From contig JBGQHM010000023.1 of the NCBI GenBank assembly GCA_041497995.1, positions 1-33,361 on the forward strand: a stretch of DNA of 33,361 nt. Reading direction: 5' to 3'. The notes under the pieces were generated by a model. The model ran no database searches. It was not told the origin of the DNA and saw only the letters and a program-made list of their open reading frames with translations. Below are positions 15,311 through 24,100 of this stretch, piece by piece. Numbering within the stretch: the first letter of the stretch is position 1; each line of letters opens with the position of its first letter. Origin of the DNA: DATKMS01 sp041497995 (GTDB taxonomy: Bacteria > Desulfobacterota > Binatia > HRBIN30). The translations under genes were made by a program, and so were the position numbers.

Positions 15311-15383
15311 TCATCCAGGGGCTTTGCCCAAGAAGGCTGGTCAGCAGGCGTCACGAGTCTTTCTGGGCAAAGCCTCATCCAGG
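15311..15383. mobile_element. 55-bp mini-element with TIRs and 9-bp target duplication
   Basis: The 55-bp unit 15320-15374 begins GGCTTTGCCCA and ends TGGGCAAAGCC, exact 11-bp terminal inverted repeats (14 of 16 if extended). It is flanked on both sides by the exact 9-bp direct repeat tcatccagg (15311-15319 and 15375-15383). This is the layout of a transposed unit, too short to encode anything, so a MITE-like derivative or excision remnant is likely. The stem could also act as a terminator for the acetyltransferase gene, which ends at 15441. Confidence 0.55.
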
Positions 15384-15440
15384 AGTCTCTTCGTGCGCCC
15401 GAGTCGGCTCACGAGGCAGGTGGTCTCGTTCGACGCCGTC

Positions 15441-15989
15441 TCACGGCGACTCGAACTCGCTGCGCAACACGCCCATCATCAACATGTTCAGCGGCAAACC
15501 GTGCCGCAGCCGGTGCTCCCGCAGGAGGCCCTCGTGGACGAAGCCGCACTTCTCGAAGCAGCGATGCGCGCGCAGATTGTCTTCGTCGGTGATGAGGTAG
15601 ACGCGCCGGCAGCCAAGTTGGTCGAACGCGTAGCGCAGCGCCGTGCGGATCGCGTCGACCCCGTAGCCACGACTCCAGTACGCCTTGTCGCCGATGGTGA
15701 TGCCGAGCTCGGCCCGACCATGTGGGTGAATGTCGACGAGTCCGAGATCGCCGATGGGATGCCCGTCCAGCGTCTCGATGCAAAATCGCAGTTGGCGGGG
15801 ATCATCACGCATGCGGTGATAGCGCTCGCGATGCGACTCAAGCGTCTGCGCGCTGGGCGGGTCCTCCGATAAATGCGTCCAGTGACGCACCTCCGGGTCG
15901 CCAAACCACCGGGCTAGTAGCTCGACGTCGCGCTCTTCCAACGGGCGCAGGCGTATTTTGTGACCATCGAGAACCCGGTTGGCAATCAT
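15441..15989 (-). CDS. GNAT acetyltransferase, RimJ/RimL type
   Basis: 182 residues from ATG 15989, chosen because the family begins with 'G-x-x-I-R-L-R-P-L-E-E-R-D', seen at residues 9-21. The GNAT core has the acetyl-CoA loop in 'YWSRGYGVDAI' and the 'N-x-R-A-H-R-C-F-E-K-C-G-F' motif. This group acetylates N-terminal or side-chain amines of proteins or small molecules. A longer frame (to 16061) would overlap the upstream gene and lacks a ribosome binding site. It follows the next GNAT gene on the same strand after 19 bp, so the pair is probably one operon. Confidence 0.87.
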   Translation of the reverse strand: MIANRVLDGHKIRLRPLEERDVELLARWFGDPEVRHWTHLSEDPPSAQTLESHRERYHRMRDDPRQLRFCIETLDGHPIGDLGLVDIHPHGRAELGITIGDKAYWSRGYGVDAIRTALRYAFDQLGCRRVYLITDEDNLRAHRCFEKCGFVHEGLLREHRLRHGLPLNMLMMGVLRSEFESP

Positions 15990-16008
15990 GCGGCACCGTT
16001 CATCGTGT

Positions 16009-16605
16009 TCATAATCGAAGCAGAGCGGTACCTGCCGCCAACGCATCGTCCCATGGAGCACATTCGCGCACCGTCGCCATATCCTTCACAGGTACGGGTG
16101 GACTGGTGTGCGGCTGCAGCACGAGTTGCCACCACCCCACGTCGTGCCACGCGCCGAGCTTGTAGCCGATCTTGCGATAGACGCCGATGGCTTGAAAGCC
16201 CATCGCTTCGTGGAGACCAACGCTGGCAGCGTTGGGCAGGGTAATACCAGCCTGCGCGTTGTAGAAACCCTGGAGCACCAACAGGCGGACGAGTGCGCTG
16301 TACAGCCCGCGGCCGACGCCGCGACGATGGATGCGCTCGTGGATGTAGACCGACACATCGACCGACCACTGATACGCAGGCCGGACGCGGTACTTCCCGG
16401 CGTACGCATAGCCGATCACCTCGCCATCGTGCTCACACACTAGCCACGGCCAATGCGTCAGGGTGTCGACAATCCGCTGGCGTATCTCGGCGACCCTCGG
16501 CGGGTCCAATTCAAAGGAGATCACCGTGTCTTGCACGATCGGCGCATAGATGCGTTGCACGCCTTCCGCGTCGTGCGCGGTCGCCAGTCGGATCACCGCG
16601 GCCAT
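16009..16605 (-). CDS. GNAT acetyltransferase, phosphinothricin-acetyltransferase type
   Basis: 198 residues. Begins 'IRLATAHDAEGVQRIYAPIV', has 'TVISFELDPP' (the Pat/Bar substrate motif region), 'GYAYAGKYRVRPAYQWSVDVSVYI', the CoA loop 'RRGVGRGLYSALV' and 'GFQAIGVYRKIGYKLGAWHDVGWWQ'. These residues mark the PAT/methionine-sulfoximine N-acetyltransferase group, which N-acetylates glutamate analogues and some amino acids. The C-terminal 35 residues after 'VLQPH' are an unconserved tail. AGGAGG lies 6 nt before ATG 16605. It is the first gene of a minus-strand pair and diverges from the cyclotransferase gene. Confidence 0.88.
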   Translation of the reverse strand: MAAVIRLATAHDAEGVQRIYAPIVQDTVISFELDPPRVAEIRQRIVDTLTHWPWLVCEHDGEVIGYAYAGKYRVRPAYQWSVDVSVYIHERIHRRGVGRGLYSALVRLLVLQGFYNAQAGITLPNAASVGLHEAMGFQAIGVYRKIGYKLGAWHDVGWWQLVLQPHTSPPVPVKDMATVRECAPWDDALAAGTALLRL

Positions 16606-16691
16606 GCTTCACCTCCTGCCAGAATGGCAGCCGCGTTGCGAGGGCTCACCGGCCTTGTCTGAGCGACGACACTCATAGTAACTCCATCCGT

Positions 16692-17210
16692 GTGGTCTGG
16701 TACTTCGCTTACGGCTCGAACATGCAGACCGCCACGTTGTGCGGGCGGCGTGGAATTCAGTTCCATCGCGCCCAGCCGGGCCTCGCGCGTGGGTGGCGAC
16801 TGGTACTCGACAAGCCGGGGCTGATTCCGACAAGCGGATCGTTCGCCAACATCGTTGCGGATCCCGACGTCGACGTCTGGGGCGTGCTCTATCAGATCGC
16901 CGCGGCGGACATCGAACACATCGACCTGACCGAAGGCGTTTTGATCGGCAACTACGCGCGTATCGAGGTTCCGGTATGGCCGGCCGGGTCAGATGCACCC
17001 ATCAACGCGTTCACACTCACATCGGGTCGGCGCGAGCCCGACTTGCAGCCGTCGACGCGCTATATGAGTCTCCTCATTGCCGGCGCCGAGGAACACGGAC
17101 TCCCATCCGATTGGGTCGCGTATCTGCGAAGCATCTCCACCCAACCGGAGACTGCAGAGGCCACCCAGGCGCGAGGCTTCATCGACGAGGCGCTGCTGCG
17201 GCGCAAATAG
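16692..17210 (+). CDS. Gamma-glutamylcyclotransferase-like (AIG2 family)
   Basis: 172 residues. The N-terminus has the family signature 'WYFAYGSNM' (YGSNM at 6-10), followed by 'FANIVADPDVDVWGVLYQI' and 'HIDLTEGV', where the Glu is the likely acid/base residue. The fold cyclises gamma-glutamyl amines to 5-oxoproline. GTG 16692 is the latest start that keeps the signature intact; the frame is open far upstream but there it runs antisense to the acetyltransferase gene. No clear ribosome binding site precedes it. Downstream, the glycosyltransferase gene converges on it. Confidence 0.8.
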   Translation: MVWYFAYGSNMQTATLCGRRGIQFHRAQPGLARGWRLVLDKPGLIPTSGSFANIVADPDVDVWGVLYQIAAADIEHIDLTEGVLIGNYARIEVPVWPAGSDAPINAFTLTSGRREPDLQPSTRYMSLLIAGAEEHGLPSDWVAYLRSISTQPETAEATQARGFIDEALLRRK

Positions 17211-17239
17211 TGATAGTGGCCACAGCCGGCGCCGGCGCG

Positions 17240-18067
17240 TCAGAGCCGCTCGTTGGGTCTGCCTGCGCCTACCGTTTCGCTGACCAAAGGTGAGCTGGCG
17301 ATGCGATCGTACTCGCCGCGCGCCGCGGCGGCGCGGATCAGCAGCAGGCCCTTCAAGCCGCGCCACGACTCGCGCAGTGGGTGCACCCTCCGTGTGCCGA
17401 CGTAATGCCAGGTGACCGGCACCTCGATGCTGCGCGCGCCCAGCCGCCGTGCCACGAAGAGCAGCTCCGCATCGAAGCCCGCCGTCACCGCTGCGCCACT
17501 CGCCTGCTGGACCCCGGGTCGAAAGATCAAGAGCCGGTCGCAGACGGCGCGCGCCACCTCGGTCTTCAAACTCTTGAAACCGCACTGCGTGTCGGTGACG
17601 TCGCCGAGGTCGAGGATCAGGCGCCGCAGCATGATGAAGCCCGTGGCCATCAGCCGACGCACCAGCGGCGCGCCGGCGCGGTGGCCCATGCGTGAACCGA
17701 CGATGACGTCGTAGCTCTGCCGGAAATACGGTCGCAGCTTGTCGAGCTCCTCGAGCGGCGTGGCCTGGTCCATATCGGTGAACAACACGTAGGCGCCGCG
17801 CGCTGCCATGATGCCGGCGATGACCGCACCGGCCTTGCCACGGTGCGGTTCCGCCAACAAGTGCAGCTTGGGCTGCGTCGCCGCCAGCGATGTCACCAGC
17901 TGCCGACTCGCATCAGCCGACCCGTCGTCGACGACGAGGACTTCGAGAATGTCGTCGGTCTCCCGGGCGTACGCCGCGACATGCGCGAGGCAGCCTGCCT
18001 GGAGGTTTGCCTCCTCGTTGTAGCAAGGGATGACGAGGGAAACGGTGGGTCCGCGCGCGCCGTTCAC
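17240..18067 (-). CDS. Family 2 glycosyltransferase, dolichyl-phosphate glucosyltransferase-like
   Basis: 275 residues. It has the GT-A fold start 'VSLVIPCYNEEANL', 'VLVVDDGSADAS', 'GKAGAVIAGIMAARG' and the metal-binding 'TDMDQATP', then 'SRMGHRAG' and 'DVTDTQCGFK', a pattern shared with ALG5/DPM-like polyprenyl-phosphate glycosyltransferases. It would load a sugar onto a lipid carrier at the inner face of the membrane. No membrane anchor of its own is seen. The GTG start lies 6 nt after an extended -10 (TGcTATGAT), so the mRNA is probably leaderless; ATG 18115 is the alternative. It is downstream of the SDR gene on the same strand but appears to have its own promoter. Confidence 0.88.
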   Translation of the reverse strand: MNGARGPTVSLVIPCYNEEANLQAGCLAHVAAYARETDDILEVLVVDDGSADASRQLVTSLAATQPKLHLLAEPHRGKAGAVIAGIMAARGAYVLFTDMDQATPLEELDKLRPYFRQSYDVIVGSRMGHRAGAPLVRRLMATGFIMLRRLILDLGDVTDTQCGFKSLKTEVARAVCDRLLIFRPGVQQASGAAVTAGFDAELLFVARRLGARSIEVPVTWHYVGTRRVHPLRESWRGLKGLLLIRAAAARGEYDRIASSPLVSETVGAGRPNERL

Positions 18068-18073
18068 CGACGG

Positions 18074-18079
18074 ATCATA
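18074..18079 (-). promoter_or_regulatory. Extended -10 (TGcTATGAT) of glycosyltransferase gene
   Basis: On the minus strand TATGAT ends 6 nt before GTG 18067 and is preceded by TGC, the extended -10 element. The distance to the start codon is identical to that in front of uvrC. Confidence 0.5.
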
Positions 18080-18159
18080 GCAAGGAGGCGCGTGGTGGGC
18101 TATCGGCGCCGGCATGTCGGAGCGCACCGCCGTGCGCCTTCTGCTTCTGGTCTTGCCGC

Positions 18160-19062
18160 CTACATGAAGGTCGGTTGCCGCGGTTCCTTGCCGAACAGCT
18201 CGTCCTTGCGTGCAATCAGATCCTGCGCGGTGAACGCGGCGTTTGGTTTGCTGATCTGGTTGACCTGATGCCAGCCCTTCACCGACGCGACCTCGCCACC
18301 CCACACGATGAAGCCCTGCCCATTGAGATCACCCGCCTGCTCGCTGGCGAGGAAGACCACGAGTTGCGCCGGCCACGCCGGGTTGAAGACGTCGAAGCCA
18401 CTCTCCGGCTTGGCGAACATGTCGTGGTTGGGCATGGTATCGGTCATCCGCGTGCGCGCTCGCGGGGCGATGAAGTTGGCGGTCACGCCGTACTTGCCCA
18501 TCTCCCGCGCAATGCTGATGGTCAGCGCCGCAATCGCCGCCTTGGCCATCGCATAGTTGCTGTTGCCGGCCGAGCCCATCAGGCCGGCTTCCGATGAAGT
18601 GTTGATGACGCGGCCGTAGACGCTCCCTGACTGCTTCGCGGCCTCGCGCCAGCGCACGCACGCATGGCGGGTCATGGAGAAGTGGCCCTTGCAGTGTACG
18701 CGGAGAACCAGGTCGAACTCGTCCTCCGCCATGTTGAAGTTCATGCGGTCGCGCAGCACGCCGGCGTTGTTCACGAGGATGTCGAGCTTGCCATACGTGT
18801 CGTACGCCTGATCGACGGTGCGCCGGGCGCCGTCCCAACTGGCGATGTCGTCGTAGTTGGCAACTGCTTCGCCGCCGGCCGCCTTGATCTCGTTGACCAC
18901 CTGCTGCGCCGGCGACTGGTCCTTACCCTCGCCAGACACCGACGTGCCGATGTCATTGACGATCACTGTGGCACCCTCTGCCGCCAGCGCGAGCGCTTCT
19001 TCCCGGCCGAGACCGCGACCCGCACCCGTAACGATTGCCACCTTTCCTACCAGTAGCGCCAT
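18160..19062 (-). CDS. Short-chain dehydrogenase/reductase (3-hydroxyacyl-CoA dehydrogenase type)
   Basis: 300 residues. Rossmann motif 'TGAGRGLG' (12-19), 'NNAG' (98-101), catalytic Ser157 in 'INTSSEAG', Tyr170 and Lys174 in 'YAMAK'. The 'VIVNDIGTSVSGEG' strand and the long insert resemble the dehydrogenase domain of peroxisomal multifunctional enzyme type 2, so an acyl-CoA or steroid-like substrate is plausible. ATG 19062 has AGGAG about 9 nt upstream. It lies downstream of the ferritin-like gene but is separated from it by a strong terminator. The C-terminus after residue 260 is an extension seen in this SDR subgroup. Confidence 0.9.
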   Translation of the reverse strand: MALLVGKVAIVTGAGRGLGREEALALAAEGATVIVNDIGTSVSGEGKDQSPAQQVVNEIKAAGGEAVANYDDIASWDGARRTVDQAYDTYGKLDILVNNAGVLRDRMNFNMAEDEFDLVLRVHCKGHFSMTRHACVRWREAAKQSGSVYGRVINTSSEAGLMGSAGNSNYAMAKAAIAALTISIAREMGKYGVTANFIAPRARTRMTDTMPNHDMFAKPESGFDVFNPAWPAQLVVFLASEQAGDLNGQGFIVWGGEVASVKGWHQVNQISKPNAAFTAQDLIARKDELFGKEPRQPTFM

Positions 19063-19134
19063 GTGGTTCTTCTCCTGTGTGAGTGAGTGTCGAGTAGTAG
19101 GGCGGACGCTCAGAGTCAATCGTCGCAGGGCACG

Positions 19135-19163
19135 AAAAAAGGGGCGCAGTTTCCTGCGCCCCT
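19135..19163 (-). terminator. Rho-independent terminator of the ferritin-like gene
   Basis: On the minus strand a 10-bp perfect stem (AGGGGCGCAG / CTGCGCCCCT) with a GAAA tetraloop is followed by six T. It lies 35 bp after the stop of the di-iron protein gene and before the SDR start. This is the cleanest intrinsic terminator in the window. Confidence 0.92.
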
Positions 19164-19197
19164 CGATGATTGATCCGGTGCGGCGTCGACGCGGCTA

Positions 19198-20223
19198 CTA
19201 CAGCCCCATGGCGCGGTCCGCCGCTTCCGGGTCGAGGTCCTCGAACTGGATGATCTCCAGCTTCTCAAACGCCGCGCGCACATGTGGCGTCAGCAAGCCC
19301 AGCCGTTTGATGTTCGGGACCACGCGCGCAAACAGCGCCTGACGGAACATCTTCATCACCGGCGAGGTGAGCACAATGTCCCGCACCTCGGTGGCGTCGA
19401 ATCCAAAGTAGTTGGAGACTTCCTCAGCGAGCAGGCGGTCGCGCATCAGCTCGCACGCCTCGATGACGAAGTCCTCGCGATCGCGGCGCTCGTTCGCCGG
19501 CATGTCGATGTAGTAGTCCTTCAACGAGATGACCCCGAAGGCGACGTGGCGCGACTCGTCCTTCATGACGTAGTGCACCAGGTCCTTCACCAGCGGCTCT
19601 TGCGCCAGCTGGTACATGTTCGCGAAGGCGGCCATGGCGAGGCCTTCGACGAGGATCTGCATGCCCAGGTATTTGAAGTCCCAGCGCTGGTCGCAGATGA
19701 TGATATCGAGGAGCTTCTTCAGGTTCGGGTTGATCGCCCATTCCCATTCGAGCTTGTCGCGCAGGTAGCGGCTGAACACCTCGACGTGACGCGCCTCGTC
19801 CATGGTCTGCGTGGCGGCGTAGTACTTGGCGTCCATCCACGGCACCGCGCCGGTCAGCTGCGAGGCGACGATGAGCGCGCCCTGCTCGCCGTGCATGAAC
19901 TGCGACAGCTGCCAGGAGATCATGGCGTGGCGGAAACGCGCCTCACCTTTGGCGTCGAGCTTCTTGTACGGGCCGTAGTCTTCGAGCGGGTTGTAGGACT
20001 GGGGAATGATCTGGCCCTCGGGGTCGACCTGCGTCTCCCACTTGAGCTGCAACGTGCCGTTCCACTGCTCGCGCTTGGCCTTCTCGTAGAGGTCGCGCAG
20101 GCCGGCCTTCACGCTGCCGTAGTTCCAAGCGTAGGTGGTGTCGAAGGACGTGAGGATGGTTTCGAGCTCCGCATCGATCCGGTCGACGGGTTTTCCATCG
20201 GGGAGAACGGCTGCCATGGCCAT
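19198..20223 (-). CDS. Ferritin-like di-iron protein (R2/oxygenase-like)
   Basis: 341 residues, almost all helical. The carboxylate-bridged di-iron ligand set is visible: Glu113, Glu143 and His146 in 'MDEARH', Glu193, and Glu223 and His226 in 'KDESRH'. The paired E-x-x-H motifs and length place it with ferritin-like oxygenase/R2-like proteins rather than true ferritins. Such enzymes use O2 to hydroxylate, desaturate or oxidise a substrate, here unknown. AAAGGAG and AGGAAG lie before ATG 20223, with a good promoter further upstream. It diverges from a TetR gene, which is a likely regulator, and it has its own terminator. Confidence 0.88.
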   Translation of the reverse strand: MAMAAVLPDGKPVDRIDAELETILTSFDTTYAWNYGSVKAGLRDLYEKAKREQWNGTLQLKWETQVDPEGQIIPQSYNPLEDYGPYKKLDAKGEARFRHAMISWQLSQFMHGEQGALIVASQLTGAVPWMDAKYYAATQTMDEARHVEVFSRYLRDKLEWEWAINPNLKKLLDIIICDQRWDFKYLGMQILVEGLAMAAFANMYQLAQEPLVKDLVHYVMKDESRHVAFGVISLKDYYIDMPANERRDREDFVIEACELMRDRLLAEEVSNYFGFDATEVRDIVLTSPVMKMFRQALFARVVPNIKRLGLLTPHVRAAFEKLEIIQFEDLDPEAADRAMGL

Positions 20224-20277
20224 GCTTCCTGCTCCTTTCCCGGTCCCTGCCGGGGGCTACTGAGTCAGATGGCGCCC

Positions 20278-20306
20278 AGAGTATGCGGCGACCGGGTCCT
20301 AGTCAA
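20278..20306 (-). promoter_or_regulatory. Sigma-70-like promoter of the ferritin-like gene
   Basis: On the minus strand TTGACT (20306-20301) and TACTCT (20283-20278) are spaced by exactly 17 bp. The start codon is 54 nt downstream, leaving a normal leader with a strong ribosome binding site. Confidence 0.6.
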
Positions 20307-20373
20307 CCCGAATGTGACGTCGAGTTCATATTTTTGTGCAGGCGGTTTGCGCGTGTGGTAGCATCGCGATCCC

Positions 20374-21015
20374 ATGCAACGCGCGGTCAAACCCAAGCTC
20401 CCGACTCGTCTACGCACCCCACAGCAAGCCCGCAGCCGGCGCACGCGCGAGCAGATCCTCACGGCCGCGGTGGCCTGCTTCGAGACGCGCGGCTACGAGG
20501 AGACCACTACGGCGGAGATCGCCCGGCGCGCGCGCATCGCCGTGGGGACGTTCTACCTCTACTTCAAGGACAAGCGCTCCATCCTCCTCGAGCTCCTCGA
20601 CGGCACCATCAACGAGATCGCCAACTACGTTGTCCAGAACTTGCAGCCTGACGCCTGGCGACACGCCGACCCGCGAGCCAGCGTGCGCAGCATGATCGAC
20701 GCGCTGTTCCACACCCGCACGATCAACCCCGGTCTGCAGCGCATTCTGTGGGAGCGCTACTTCAAGGACCCGCAGTTCCGCGCCGCCGTCCAAGCCATCG
20801 AGCAGCGCATCCGTGCCGCGATGCTCGACTTGTTTTCGGCGTTGGAGGCAGACGGGCGCCTACGCATCACCGATCACGTTGCCGCAGCGTTCGTGGTCTA
20901 CTCGGCCATCGAGTGGACGGCATCGCGCCTAGTGCTCGGGGGTGCCGGCACGGAGATCGGCCCGGCGGTGGAAGCAGCGTCCGAGATGGTCTCGCGCTTC
21001 CTGTTCCACGACTGA
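20374..21015 (+). CDS. TetR/AcrR family transcriptional regulator
   Basis: 213 residues. The N-terminal helix-turn-helix is at about 24-71 ('TREQILTAAVACFETRGY', 'TTAEIARRARIAVGTFYLYF', 'KDKRSIL'). The C-terminal ligand domain is helical and has no assigned ligand. TetR proteins usually repress a neighbouring operon until a small molecule binds; the divergent ferritin-like gene with a shared 150-bp intergenic region is the obvious target, but no clear palindromic operator was found there. A TAGCAT hexamer ends 9 nt before ATG 20374, so the leader is very short. Confidence 0.9.
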   Translation: MQRAVKPKLPTRLRTPQQARSRRTREQILTAAVACFETRGYEETTTAEIARRARIAVGTFYLYFKDKRSILLELLDGTINEIANYVVQNLQPDAWRHADPRASVRSMIDALFHTRTINPGLQRILWERYFKDPQFRAAVQAIEQRIRAAMLDLFSALEADGRLRITDHVAAAFVVYSAIEWTASRLVLGGAGTEIGPAVEAASEMVSRFLFHD

Positions 21016-21073
21016 GGCATTGGGCGAAGCACTTCGTCGTAGTCGTTAGATACTGATCCGCAGTGTGCGCAAA

Positions 21074-21079
21074 TTGACA
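21074..21079 (+). promoter_or_regulatory. -35-like TTGACA before the giant regulator gene
   Basis: A perfect TTGACA 38 bp before the GTG. No convincing -10 lies 16-18 bp downstream (the best offset reads AAAGCT), so this is only half of a promoter. Confidence 0.3.
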
Positions 21080-21116
21080 AATCTGTAGGGATTCTCAAAG
21101 CTCGCTGTGTAAATCC

Positions 21117-24100
21117 GTGTCGGAGGCACGCTTGCTCGAGCCAGAGGAAGACTCCACCGTGCAGCGGGATCGCGTGACAGCTGGCGCGGCGACAACCCGG
21201 CGTGACGCATTCGTCGGGCGCCAAGATGTACTGTGCGTTCTGCAGGCGGCCCTCGCGGATGCGCTGAACGGGCGCGGGCGTGTTGTGTTGCTCACCGGTG
21301 AACCGGGGATCGGCAAGACGCGCACGGCGTCAGAGTTCGCGGAACAAGCGCGCGGTGCCGGCGCCTGCGTGCTGTGGGGTGTGTGCTACGACGGCGAGTG
21401 GGCGCCGCCCTTCGGGCCGTTTGCCGAGGCCATCGCGGCATATGCCCGCCAAGCCGAATCCGACACGTTGCGCGACGCGCTAGGCTTTGGCGCCTCGTCG
21501 ATCGCGCGCGTTATCCCCGCTGTCCGCGAGCGCTTGCCCGACGTGCCCGAGCCGTCATCGCTGCAACCCGATGAAGAGCGCTTCCGATTGCTCGATGCCG
21601 TCAGCCAGTTCCTGATCGCTGTCGCCGGCCGTACACCGCTGATCCTGGTCCTCGACGATCTGCACTGGGCCGACAAGGGTAGCATCGCCATGCTGCGCCA
21701 CGTCGCCCGCTTCGCCCCACAGCATCGTGTGCTGTTGCTCGGTACCTACCGCGATGCTGAGCTGGATGCGCTGCATCCCCTGACTGACGCGCTGGGCGCG
21801 CTGTACCGCGAGACGACCTGCGAGCGCATCCTGCTGAAGGGCCTCGACGCGGCGGATGTGGCGCAGCTCATTGCAGACAGCCAGGTGCCGGCCGAGCGGC
21901 GCGACACGGTCGCGGATGCCATCAACGCGGTCACGAACGGTAATCCGTTCTTCGTTCGTGAGGTCCTGCATTACTTGGTCGAGGAGCGACAACTCGCAGG
22001 TGCGTGGACGGATGGCAGCCGCACTACTGTCGACCGAATCATCATCCCAGACAGCGTCCGCCAGGTGCTCAATCGACGCGTGCGCCGACTCGGCGGCGAA
22101 ACGGGTCGTCTGTTGTCTGCCGCAGCTGCATTCGGCGGTTCGTTTGATCTCAACGTTGCCGCCCACGTTGCGCGGCTCGACGAGGCGGTGGCATTGAACG
22201 CTATCGACGCGGCGCTGCGCGCCCAGCTGGTGCGACCGGCCGAGACCGCGGAGCGCTACGCCTTTACGCATGCGCTCATTCGCGAGACGTTGTACAGCGA
22301 GCCGAGCCCGTCGCGCCGGGTGCGGCTCCACCGCCAGATCGCGGAGGCAATGGAGCACAGGTACGGCGATCTCGTCGGGGAGCACGCTGTGGCAGTGGCG
22401 CAGCAGTATCACCGCAGTAAGGATCTCCCAGGCGCCGAACGCGGCGTCACCTATGCAGTAGCTGCCGCCGACCGCGCCGAGGCGATGTATGCGCATGACG
22501 AGGTCGCCCGCCTGTTGCGCATCGCAGTGGAGCTCACGCCGCAGACCGCTCCGCGACCGGCCCGCCTGCTTGGCCGACTAGCCCTCGCCTTGACGTGGGC
22601 ACTCAACTTCGACGAGGCGGTGCAAGTCGCTCATGAGGCCGGCGAGTTGATCGCCGCCACCGAAGGCGCGGCGGCAGCGGCCGACTATCTGGGTGAAGCG
22701 ACCATCAATCTCGGCGGGGCCGGGTCACTGCAGTGGGCCTTTAACGTCGCGCGCGCGGGGATGGCTTACATCGGTGCGCGCCGGGATCTCACGTGGCTGC
22801 GGCTGGCGAGCTACGACGTGATGCGGCGCGAACAAGCAGACGCGGAATATCCGGGCATTCCCCTGGACTGTCCGGAGCGCCAGGAGATGAGCGTCCTCGT
22901 CCGGTCGCTTTCATCCGACGACTTGAAAGGCATCATGTTTATCATGCCGCTGGCGTCACGACATGAAGTGCAGCGTCCGCCGCGCGACCCAATTCATCTA
23001 CCGCAGGTCCAACTCCATTCGACGGGCGACTTTCGCACCAACGTTGAGGTCTTGGAGGAGTCGGCGACACGGTGTGAGCGCGAAGGGCGAATCAATTCCG
23101 CTGCGATTTACCTTGCGGGGGTGGCCCGCTGCCGACTCGCCCTCGGCGAGATTGCGGCGGCAGACGAAGCGTACGCACACGCCATTGCGTTCCGCGACCG
23201 GTTGCCTGTCAGCTCCGCGGCGCTCGGAGCCGCAACCTACCGCTTTGAGCGCTGCAAAGTCGTCAACGAAGGCTGGGCCGATTTGTTTTCCACGCGGGGC
23301 GAGTTCGCGGGGCAACGGGATGCGGCGCATCTTTACTCATCGGCGTCGATCCAGGCCGGAGCGGCGGTGGTGCGCGCCCGGCTCGGGCGGGCAGAAGCGG
23401 CGCTCCGCAGGCTCGCCACCCTACCGGCTGCGCTTGATCGCGCGCCGGCGTGGGCTCCGAACTACACGCAGATAGCGTGCAACGCGGCCGACACGCTGTG
23501 GTCCCTGGAACGCACCGATTATGCCGATTGCGTCGAGCGCAACCTGCGCGACAAGGTCATCGAGCCGGACTTCCGCTATCCAATGGGCGATAGCCGATTG
23601 GCGCTGGCCCAGCTCTGCGCCCTGCAGCGGCGTTACGACGAGGCCGTCGAGTGGTTTGCGCGAGCCCGTGTGGTCCTCGATGAGCAAGGTGCCCGCCCGT
23701 TGCGCGCCATCGTCGACTACGACGAAGCGTTGATGTACGTGCGGCGCGGCGAAGCGGGTGATGTGAAGCGTGCGGCATCGCTGCTCGAAGCTGCGCTGCG
23801 CCAGTTTCACGCGGTCGGGATGCCGGGCTGGATCACATCGGCAGAAGCGCTGCAGAAAACATTGCGTGAGACGCGCGACCGTCTCTTCGTGGGCCGGGCG
23901 CGCGAGTTGGAATCCCTTCGGACGGCGCTCGAGGCGACACGCGACGGTCACGGGCGGCTCGTGTTGCTGGTCGGTGAACCAGGCATCGGCAAGACACGCA
24001 CGGCGGCGGAGTTCGTCGAGCAGGCGCGCCGTGCCGGCGCGTTGGTGCTGTGGGGTGGGTGCTACGACGGCGAGTGGGCGCCGCCGTTCGGCCCGTTTGC

